From the NCBI GenBank assembly GCA_030141605.1, contig JAQGDQ010000426.1, positions 102,001-166,000 of the forward strand: 64,000 bases of DNA, read 5' to 3'. This stretch comes from Tubiluchus corallicola (taxonomy: Eukaryota; Priapulida; Priapulimorpha; Priapulimorphida; Tubiluchidae). Position numbers and translations under genes: made by a program. This document shows, in pieces, positions 56,601 to 64,000 of this stretch. How positions within the stretch are numbered: position 1 is the first letter of the stretch; the number at the start of each line of letters is the position of its first letter. The notes under the pieces are model-generated. The model made no database searches and was not told the DNA's origin. It saw only the letters and a list, made by a program, of their open reading frames with translations.

Positions 56601-59600
56601 CATGTACGCATGCGCAAGACAATTTTCCGGATCTTTCTGAAGAACCTGGTTTAAAGACAGTTAAAAGAAGGCGGTCATTGTTTGGATTACACACTTTGGC
56701 AAATACATACACTAAGTGATGTTCATTAATCTTTTTGACATTTTGCATTTTATATTAATTATTTTTAACATTAATTCTTATCTGAGTATCGCCCTATTCT
56801 AAACTGTCAAAATGCATAAAACAAAACGTCGTAAAACCAAAAATAAGTTTCCCACAGGATAAAATTAAACAAATAAATAAGTAATTATTAACTAATAATA
56901 AGTAAATAAACAAAAATGCAAATATATGAAAAATATGAGCAACGCAGAACTTTAAACAATGTAGTACTGTACACTACATATGTGTTGGGCTATTACTAAA
57001 CTTTAACTAGAAATTCTATAAAAAAAAATCCCTCTGGGTTGAAAAACGCACAGTTAAGGTAGTCTCCTGATTCTAAAAACCATAACACTAAAAAGCAGCG
57101 TCATTTTGTAATTCAAATTTACCAAGCATTTTTGCTGCTGAAATGAAATCAATACTGTCTTTCTTCGTTGTTTTACAGTTCACAAAAATCTCAGTTTTTA
57201 ACACTTTGATTACCAAGTCAGAACGTTCAGATACAGTCAGCATGAAAAAGAGGGACTCCACAGACTCTGTGATACGGGAAAGGAAGCAAACAAAAGCAAG
57301 TTTACGTACGAATGAAATTACAGGGTTGTTTGATCTACAACAAATCGTTGAACATCAAATGGCAACAACAACTACTGTTCAAAATAAGATAGAACTGTTC
57401 CGAGACTGTCATAATCAGTAAGAGAGGTCAAAATGCCCCTGGGTCTCATTTTTTGTTTTCCATTCAGAAGCGCTGGTTCCTCGCGGACTTCATCAGATGA
57501 AATCAATTTAAAAGACGATTTACGTTATACAAGTTCAGCTGATAAACTTCCCGAGGCACGAAAGCTTATGAGGGAAAAATAAAGCATTTTTGAGACTCTG
57601 TTTTAGATATAAGCACGTGGTGCCTCCTTGTGTTTGTTTTTTTTTGCAAAATGAGGCTGTTGATCGACAGGTGAGCTAGGACTTGAATTAGGCCATTGGC
57701 CTCATTTTGGAGACAGGATAGGAAAGAAGTCATTTTTGTTCAGTATGTAGTATCGCTTCATGATAAAATTTATCAGTCGAGTTCTGTTTAGCAAGTTAGT
57801 AAGATGCGGCAAAGATGTAAGTTTGATTTCCTCATATTTCGTCATGTCATATTATTATTAATTATCGTTATACCAGTTACTTAATTTTGGATTAGCAGAA
57901 AGAATTTTTATTTGCTTCAGATAAAACGAAGTCGAGTCGCACATATTATGTTAGTCAGTCAGTCAGTCAGTCAGTCAGTCAAGTCTGTCATGATGTGATA
58001 GTGATTTCGGAATATGACGATAATTGGCCATTTTCCATTGTCATGATGACAATAAAAATCATGAATTACATCTAAAAGACTCGTATTTAGCGCATGTCGG
58101 GCACAGACCCTAAGGGCATTTTGATTCCTTTTGACATCTACCATTCGATATTCATATCGGCTATCTGTCGGCTGAATCTTTCATCCTTCGCATAGCCAAA
58201 GAATAAAAATCTTGTAGCAGTTCTAATTTTGCCATAAAACGTTCGACATTATAAACAATTTTCGTCGCTACTTGATTGGTTCACTTTTCCAAAATGAAAA
58301 CCCAGCACCAGTTTTTTTTGGTGCCTTTGCTACCTTCTCAAATATCTTTTCAGCTTCCATTGGCTTTCCGAAGTCGAGCAATCCTATCCCCTGCTCATTT
58401 CTCAGCTCCATGCTATTCGGATACCTTTCTACCAGGTCGTCCAAAACTCGCTTGGCTTTCTTTTGGAACCCTGACAACAGAAGAAATAAGCAAACCTAAT
58501 TACAAGATTCAATCAATGGTAAAACGCAAATTACTGTCAAGGATTTTAGATTATTTTATTACTTTAGTGTTTGTTAGTGTCTCTGAGAGGCATTTATGAC
58601 AACTTCAAAAGTCTCAGCTGAATTTTCATGAAACCACTGATCTTTATTTCTGCAATATTTAAAAATTAAAACAGAAAGGCAAAAGTGACTGACATTGGCT
58701 AATTTTATGAAAAGTTACATAGTTTAGTTAGATTGACAGTTATTTAGTCCATTCATAAATATCAGTGAATAAATCTAAATAAAAATTAATAGAAGTAAAC
58801 TTACATCGTTGCGGCATATATCTAATGAAATGTTTCGCTAGCTTGTACAAGACACATGTTCACTCATACTACATAACAGCATAATGAAAACATAACTAGG
58901 TCAATGCCCACACTTTAAACTTTCTAGCTAGATGGAGCCACCTTGGCTACAAAATTAAAATTTATTAAGTCAGGTTCACACTGGCCTTAATAGTGTTCAC
59001 TCATTCTTAACCCCCCCCATACTGTTTCTCTTTTCATTCATGTATGTATGTCTTGGCCTGGCTTCTTTTTGTCTGCTGACAGATCAAGTTACTTGGTCTG
59101 TTGGCAGTCTGTTCCTGTGTTGTTGCTTGTCTCAGTTAAACCATTTATTTGTCAAGAGTAGCAGAGTCATTATGTAAGTACATTTCTTGTTTCTCACTGT
59201 TATTTTATTATTAATTGCTTTGCTTCTTTTTTTAAGCTCAAATTAGTTTCTTATATTTTGTTGTGATTATTCTTACTTACGCAATAAAGCTACTCAAACA
59301 TGAATTCTTATTACGTATTGAGTAACATGACTCTTATTCTTACTTAAAAAAGCTACTCAAACACGAATTCTTATTACGTATTAAGTAACATGACTCTTAT
59401 TCTTACTTAAAAAAGCTACTCAAACACGAATTCTTATTACGTATTAAGTAACATGAAACTTATTCTTACTTAAAAAAGCTACTCAAACATGAATTCTTAT
59501 TACGTATTAAGTAACATGAAACTTATTCTTACTTAAAAAAGCTACTCAAACATGAATTCTTATTACGTATTAAGTAACATGAAACTTATTCTTACTTACG

Positions 59601-62600
59601 CAATAAAGCTACTCAAACATGAATTCTTATTACGTATTAAGTAACATGAAACTTATTCTTACTTAAAAAACTACTCAAACAGGAATTCTTATTACGTATT
59701 AAGTAACATGGAACTTATTTTTACTTAAAAAAGCTACTCAAACACGAATTCTTATTACGTATTAAGTAACATGAAACTTATTCTTACTTAAAAAAGCTAC
59801 TCAAACATGAATTCTTATTACGTATTAAGTAACATGAAACTTATACTTACTTACGCAATAAAGCTACTCAAACATGAATTCTTATTACGTATTAAGTAAC
59901 ATGAAACTTATTCTTACTTAAAAAAGCTACTCAAACACGAATTCTTTTTACGTATTGAGTAACATGAAACTTATTCTTATTAAAAAAGCTACTCAAACAC
60001 GAATTCTTGTTACGTATTGAGTAACATGAAACTTATTCTTACTCAAAAAAGCTACTCAAACATGAATTCTTATTACGTATTGAGTAACAGGAAACTTATT
60101 CTTACTTAAAAAAGCTACTCAATGAATATTTTGACTCTGGGCATCATGAAAGTAGTAATCTCCCCCAATTACGATGTTTGTAAACAACTGTAATGCTTAG
60201 AGATTATTGTTTGTCACTAGTTTTTCCAAATTCTACAATGAAATAAATAAACAAACTGGGAATTCGAACGAAATGGAAAAGCCTCAAGGGTTTTTGAATG
60301 TAGGACAACGTATATTTATTTCGGATGTTAGAGAGAAGTTTCCACTTACACTTATGTAAATACGGATCTGTTAGAAAACACACACGGAAATTACGAAAAC
60401 ATTCTTACCTTACTGTTGTCGTCTCAGTATCACTGGAAGAAAAATAAAATAATCGGTTACCTCTAAATCGGAGTGCCTCCACTTCCTTTATGCCTGCATA
60501 AATCACAAGAACCAGTGGGGCGTCAGGTATTTCTACAACGTGGCCAAACTCTGCTACAGCATCTTCCAATAATTTGTTGCTCTTTTTGAAATCTGCTAGT
60601 TCGTGAAGAACCAATCCTTTGCCGAAATGCGCTCTCGGACTCTTAGGATGCGATCGAAGAATCTCGTCATATTTGTCTTTGGCGGCGTGGTACATGCCCT
60701 GCGTTCATTAATTTACATTGTCACTCTTAAACAAGCAAATGTCCAGAGCACGCATTCGTAAATTTATCATATATGGTTATCATATACGGTTATTTTACAT
60801 ACGTAGAAGGGGACTTTAGGAAATGATTGCACTTCCAACTTCCTGTGTACTGAAGAAACCGAAAAGAATAGATAAAAATCTATTGCACTGTGAAAAAGAG
60901 TATTTAGTTTTACATAAAGGAGATTTATCATACCTAATGCCTGATAATACGCAGCACTGACCATGAATGGCCATGAATGTCCACGCGTTCATAATGGTTT
61001 CTCATCGAAAATGCCGCCATTTCTTCAACAAATTAACTGATTTTTTTTATTTTTAGCACTAAAATGTCGAAAGGATTTAAAAAACACGTTAAATAAAAAT
61101 CATTATAATGATTAGAATATTTTAAAAAATACATTAATATTTTAAGTATAGCTATCATTTCCTGATACCCCGTGTAATTTCTATTCCAACATTAGTGATT
61201 AAATGGTGTCAAACATATAAAATGCCTAAGTTGCCAAAATATGTGTTAACTCACAGTGTGAACAAAACCAGAACGCCATTAATTATGATCTCCGATTCCA
61301 AAATGCAGGTCCCAGATCTACAATCTCAGGACACCAAAAGACTTTATCTTAAACCTTGATATTGAATAGGTAATGCTGTAGGCAACTGGTGATTATGAAT
61401 GGCATTACAAAAGAAAAAATTGTTGGAAAACTGTGCGAGAAATGCTTGTCAAAGCTTTTTGATTACTGTGCCAGAAAGGCAAAGTTTGTTTTACCTTGTG
61501 CAATAAGTCATCTGCCATGTCAAGGTCTTTACGAATCTTGCTGTCATATTCATTTGTGATGTCTTTATTTCTGTACTTCAGCCGCTTGCCAACTCCCAAA
61601 TCTTGTTCCCTTTCAGCTGCTTCTCGTGCACTTACTAAGTTCAGGGCATCAAAATCTTCAGCTACTGTTGCATCACTGACAAAGCTATCAGATTCGTCTA
61701 CGTCGCTTTGACCACCTTTACGAGCGTAGCCATGAGGTTGTGCTTTTTGGAGTGAATCTAGTATGCCATCGCCGTCAGCATCATCATCCAGGTAATCAGG
61801 AATTCCATCACCATCTGTGTCAATCTGCTTCCAGTCTGGAATTCCATCGCCATCCTTGTCTTGCAGCTTATCTGGAATGCCGTCACCATTTGCATCATCG
61901 TCTAGATAATCTGGAATTCCATCGCGATCCGTATCAATTTGTTTCCAGTCTGGAATTCCGTCACCATCTTTGTCTTGTAGATGATCAGGTATGCCATCGT
62001 TATTGTCATCGTCATCAAGATAATCCGGAATTCCATCACCGTCGGTATCAATTTGTTTCCAGTCTGGAATTCCATCACCATCTTTGTCTTGCAGGTGATC
62101 AGGTATGCCATCATTGTTATCATCGTCATCCAAATAATCTGGAATTCCATCACCATCTGTATCTATCTGTTTCCAGTCTGGAATTCCATCACCATCTTTG
62201 TCTTGTAGGTGATCAGGTATGCCATCATTATTGTCGTCATCATCAAGATAATCTGGAATTCCATCACCATCTGTGTCGAGGTCTTTGTCTTCCTCAATAC
62301 TTGCAAGTTTTCTTTTTTTGAAACCACTTCCTTGTTTACTGTCTGGAATACCATCACCATCTGCATCATCATCCAAATAATCTGGAATTCCGTCCCCATC
62401 TGTATCGACTTGCTTCCAATCTGGAATTCCATCACCATCTTTGTCCTGTAAGTGATCTGGTATTCCATCATTATTATCATCATCATCTAAATAATCTGGA
62501 ATTCCATCACCATCTGTATCAATCTGTTTCCAGTCTGGAATTCCATCTCCATCTTTGTCCTGTAAATGATCTGGGATGCCATCATTGTTATCATCATCAT

Positions 62601-64000
62601 CTAGGTAATCTGGAATTCCATCTCCGTCAGTATCGATTTGTTTCCAGTCTGGAATTCCATCTCCATCTTTGTCCTGTAAATGATCTGGGATGCCATCATT
62701 GTTATCATCATCATCTAGGTAATCTGGAATTCCGTCTCCATCAGTATCAATCTGCTTCCAGTCTGGAATTCCATCTCCATCTTTGTCTTGTAAATGATCT
62801 GGGATGCCATCATTGTTATCATCATCATCTAGGTAATCTGGAATTCCGTCTCCATCAGTATCAATCTGCTTCCAGTCTGGAATTCCATCTCCATCTTTGT
62901 CTTGCAAGTGATCAGGTATGCCATCATTATTGTCATCATCATCTAGGTAATCAGGAATTCCATCACCATCTGTGTCAATCTGCTTCCAGTCTGGAATTCC
63001 ATCACCATCCTTGTCCTGCAACTTGTCTGGAATACCGTCACCATTTGCATCATCATCTAGGTAATCTGGGATTCCATCACCATCAGTGTCTATTTCTTGC
63101 CAGTCTGGAATTCCATCTCCATCTTTATCACCTTGTAGTCTATCTGGTATACCGTCGCCATCTGCATCATCATCAAGGTAGTCAGGAATACCATCACCAT
63201 CTGTATCAACCTGTTTCCAGTCTGGAATTCCATCACCATCTTTGTCTTGAAGATGATCAGGTATGCCATCATTGTTGTCGTCATCATCTAGATAATCTGG
63301 AATTCCATCACCGTCTGTATCAACTTGTTTCCAATCAGGAATTCCATCACCATCCTTATCCTGTAACTTGTCTGGAATACCATCTCCATTTGCATCATCA
63401 TCTAGGTAATCTGGGATCCCATCACCATCAGTGTCAATCTCCTGCCAGTCGGGAATTCCATCTCCATCTTTATCACCTTGTAGTCTATCTGGAATGCCAT
63501 CGCCATCTGCATCATCATCAAGATAATCAGGAATGCCATCCCCATCAGTATCAATCTGTTTCCAGTCTGGAATTCCATCACCATCTTTATCTTGTAAATG
63601 ATCTGGGATACCATCATTGTTGTCGTCGTCATCTAGGTAGTCCGGAATTCCGTCACCATCAGTATCGATTTGTTTCCAATCTGGAATTCCATCTCCATCT
63701 TTGTCCTGTAAATGATCTGGGATGCCATCATTGTTGTCGTCATCATCTAGGTAATCTGGAATTCCATCGCCATCAGTATCAATCTGTTTCCAGTCTGGAA
63801 TTCCATCTCCATCTTTGTCCTGCAGATGATCAGGTATGCCATCATTATTGTCATCGTCATCTAGGTAATCTGGTATTCCGTCCCCATCAGTATCGATTTG
63901 TTTCCAGTCTGGAATTCCATCTCCATCTTTGTCCTGTAAATGATCTGGGATGCCATCATTGTTATCATCATCATCAAGGTAATCAGGAATGCCATCACCA
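50512..64000 (-). CDS. ASPH: Aspartyl/asparaginyl beta-hydroxylase with TSP3-type repeat array (5' end outside window)
   Basis: Fe(II)/2-oxoglutarate oxygenase that hydroxylates Asp/Asn in EGF-like domains in the ER lumen. Nine exons, 5' to 3': 64000(open)-61495, 60698-60461, 58470-58334, 56645-56451, 54827-54684, 53956-53824, 52896-52805, 52633-52503 and 50662-50512. All junctions are GT-AG and in phase. The order is a repeat array of at least 740 residues, a 90-residue linker, TPR-like helices (RSHPKSPRAHFGKG, GFILKTTYNKAQESVPHL), MWQRSPNIYNVEGL, KPWWTPEE, a two-cysteine segment, then the oxygenase core. That core has the first iron His in WPHTGPTN (codon at 52589-52591) and the second in FDHEVW (50614-50616). 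2-Oxoglutarate contacts are conserved: Ser in FSLMQPG, the second Arg of TRIRAHL, and Arg in AYRLVLL. It ends LTEAQIEALSPL. Human ASPH has an Asp/Glu-rich linker rather than a DGIPD array. The N-terminal cytosolic and transmembrane part lies beyond 64000. Confidence 0.95.
51341..51796 (+). pseudogene. LINE ORF2 C-terminal fragment
   Basis: A 151-residue frame: [69 protein letters not shown] and [15 protein letters not shown]. This is the post-reverse-transcriptase region of a non-LTR retrotransposon, with the RLRWYGH and RGRPK-x-RW motifs. It lacks the polymerase, so it is 5' truncated. A GAA tract (about 51812-51838) follows. It lies antisense to ASPH. Confidence 0.85.
51918..52346 (+). mobile_element. 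LINE 3' tail, copy 2
   Basis: Closely similar to 27000-27433, from the ATTATTAACCCAAAG-TGTTTTTATC region to the end ATAAATTAAAATTGAATTGA. Carries the same stem-loop at 52185-52224. Length differences are a few small indels. Confidence 0.7.
52503..52633 (-). CDS. ASPH: ASPH exon with first iron-binding His
   Basis: Acceptor TTTATAG, donor AG|GTGAGA. Encodes VTFSLMQPGTHVWPHTGPTN and TRIRAHLGLKVPRGARM. This is the most conserved part of the family. Confidence 0.96.
52805..52896 (-). CDS. ASPH: ASPH exon with the two-cysteine segment
   Basis: Acceptor TTTGCAG, donor CAG|GTAAGG. Encodes GQKIYKNCRRASKTCAIIDE and NCKRGQ. The C-x6-C pair matches the disulfide-forming pair of human ASPH. Confidence 0.94.
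52974..53732. mobile_element. Probable hAT-like element in ASPH intron
   Basis: Left end TAGGGCCGGATTATGACTTT and right end whose complement begins CAGGGCTGGATTACTCTGTA, with CCTAGGCTA and GGGGCCCC just inside. CAGGGCYGGATTA ends are common in hAT elements. I find no clear 8-bp duplication, so this is tentative. A 70-bp internal direct duplication (about 53320-53455, AGACAATGGAGTGTGCGCC) lies within it. Confidence 0.5.
53824..53956 (-). CDS. ASPH: ASPH exon (linker before the catalytic core)
   Basis: Acceptor CATTTTAG, donor G|GTAATA. Encodes LLENNWETIRDEAIKYMDSS and DGDWKRFHLFKQ, matching the human segment that precedes the cysteine pair. Confidence 0.94.
54285..54515 (+). repeat. Minisatellite of about 39-bp units with CACGTG and ATTGG
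   Basis: Six copies of a unit with CAGTCATCTGATTGGTCAATGG and ACAATTGTACACGTGTA blocks. Most units include the 12-bp palindrome GTACACGTGTAC (core CACGTG) and an inverted CCAAT. Located in an ASPH intron. Several overlapping frames (QSSDWSMDNCT and similar) are repeat artefacts. Confidence 0.92.
54684..54827 (-). CDS. ASPH: ASPH exon (PWWTPEE segment)
   Basis: Acceptor TTGTTTCAG, donor GAG|GTTAGT. 48 codons encoding AYRVYKAGARKGLYPSMWQR and GLTAKPWWTPEELKQVKAIE, aligning closely with human ASPH. Confidence 0.96.
54862..55490. repeat. Minisatellite of about 32-33-bp units
   Basis: About nineteen copies of TTCCATATATTACATAGTTAGCACTTAAACCC with single-base variants, in an ASPH intron. Confidence 0.95.
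55500..56420 (+). mobile_element. ASPH intron segment with a LINE-like 3' end
   Basis: 55500-55790 holds imperfect inverted and direct repeats of TCAAATGTAGAC. From about 55880 to 56410 the sequence resembles a retrotransposon 3' end: a stem-loop GGACAGGAGACTAGATGACC through CCCTGCTC (56281-56320) like those in the two LINE tails above, then AAATAAATG and a short TATGTCTA repeat tail. Confidence 0.5.
56451..56645 (-). CDS. ASPH: ASPH exon (TPR-like helices)
   Basis: Acceptor AAACCAG, donor GAG|GTAAGA. 65 codons, including VLQKDPENCLAHAYMGFILK and FFYHLADIYYRDGKKHE, corresponding to the human FILK-x-x-x-K-x-AESIPYL region. Confidence 0.95.
56646..58333 (-). other. ASPH intron
   Basis: AT-rich, with a short (GTCA)n run near 57951-57980. 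A plus-strand 92-codon frame at 57143-57421 has no recognised motif. Nothing else seen. Confidence 0.6.
58334..58470 (-). CDS. ASPH: ASPH exon (TPR-like helices)
   Basis: Acceptor TTGTCAG, donor AAG|GTAGCA. Encodes FQKKAKRVLDDLVERYPNSM, LRNEQGIGLLDFGKPMEAEK and IFEK. The reading frame continues past the donor, but joining at AAG to VLQKDPEN of the next exon matches the family alignment. Confidence 0.92.
58471..60460 (-). other. ASPH intron with large minisatellite
   Basis: Most of the second half is the array at 59275-60125. The first half is AT-rich with nothing recognised. Confidence 0.7.
59275..60125. repeat. Minisatellite of about 62-bp units
   Basis: About thirteen copies of a unit with AAAAAGCTACTCAAACATGA, ATTCTTATTACGTATTAAGT and AACATGAAACTTATTCTTAC. 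Three units carry a TTACGCAAT insertion, spaced as if copied together. Confidence 0.95.
60461..60698 (-). CDS. ASPH: ASPH exon (first TPR-like helices)
   Basis: Acceptor GAACGCAG, donor G|GTAACC. Encodes GMYHAAKDKYDEILRSHPKS, RAHFGKGLVLHELADFKKSN and EIPDAP, aligning with the human YPQSPRARYGKAQ region. Confidence 0.94.
61495..64000 (-). CDS. ASPH: ASPH exon with TSP3-type repeat array (runs off window)
   Basis: Open throughout to the window edge, at least 835 codons. About 18 units of 38 residues are visible: QDKDGDGIPDWKQIDTDGDG, IPDYLDDDDNNDG and IPDHL. Each unit holds three D-x-D-x-D-G-I-P-D-type calcium loops. Most 114-bp units are nearly identical in DNA. One unit near 62281-62340 is broken by a basic insert, GSGFKKRKLASIEEDKD. 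After the array come SLQKAQPHGYARKGGQ, an acidic/Ser stretch, and REAAEREQDLGVGKRLK through DDLLHK at the donor AAG|GTAAAA. The array start and its upstream exon are not in the window. Confidence 0.93.

Noticed and set aside
57143-57421. 92-residue plus-strand frame in an ASPH intron
   Set aside because: No recognisable motif, no splice or promoter support, and average intronic base composition.
60767-61010. Possible extra ASPH exon between the array exon and the first TPR exon
   Set aside because: The flanking exons are already phase 0 to phase 0 and align with the family without an extra segment. Frames here have no TPR-like sequence.
61740-63632. His-rich plus-strand and Met/Ile-rich minus-strand frames over the ASPH array
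   Set aside because: Shadow frames of the 114-bp repeat.

Overview
The window is eukaryotic: AT-rich DNA with split genes, consensus GT-AG introns of 0.1 to 8 kb, and many transposon remnants and minisatellites. An arginine kinase (the phosphagen kinase of most invertebrates, absent from vertebrates), an ECHDC3-type enoyl-CoA hydratase relative and an animal aspartyl/asparaginyl beta-hydroxylase point to an invertebrate animal, probably marine. I cannot fix the phylum from sequence alone.

Layout, left to right. (1) 388-3018, plus strand: the last two coding exons of an ECHDC3-like gene that begins outside the window. Its last intron holds a 355-bp solo LTR with intact target-site duplications and a heat-shock-type promoter. 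(2) 3.1-14.5 kb: an intergenic repeat field with a BEL/Pao relic, a TTAA-flanked piggyBac-type MITE, a TA-flanked pogo-type MITE and four large minisatellites. (3) 14566-37709, plus strand: a complete seven-exon arginine kinase gene. It has a CRE and TATA promoter, encodes 356 residues with all splice phases consistent, and ends with an AATAAA signal. Its introns hold LINE fragments, an intact hAT-type MITE, and telomere-like and other tandem repeats. (4) 41423-46725, minus strand: a two-exon gene for a secreted, extremely acidic protein of about 1218 residues, made almost entirely of thrombospondin-type-3-like calcium-binding repeats (D-x-D-x-D-G-I-P-D). The first exon encodes a signal peptide. 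(5) 50371-64000 and beyond, minus strand: the 3' part of an ASPH gene, nine exons, covering a long TSP3-type repeat array, TPR-like helices and a complete 2-oxoglutarate oxygenase domain with its iron- and co-substrate-binding residues.

The most interesting point is the pairing of (4) and (5). Two neighbouring genes on the same strand both use DGIPD-type calcium-binding repeats. In one they make a free secreted protein. In the other they form a large segment N-terminal to the TPR region of a hydroxylase that in vertebrates has only an Asp/Glu-rich lumenal linker. The vertebrate ASPH locus also yields non-enzymatic acidic calcium-binding products (junctate/humbug), so this may be an invertebrate counterpart built from a different repeat. 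That link is inference. The exon structures and protein assignments are read directly from the sequence.
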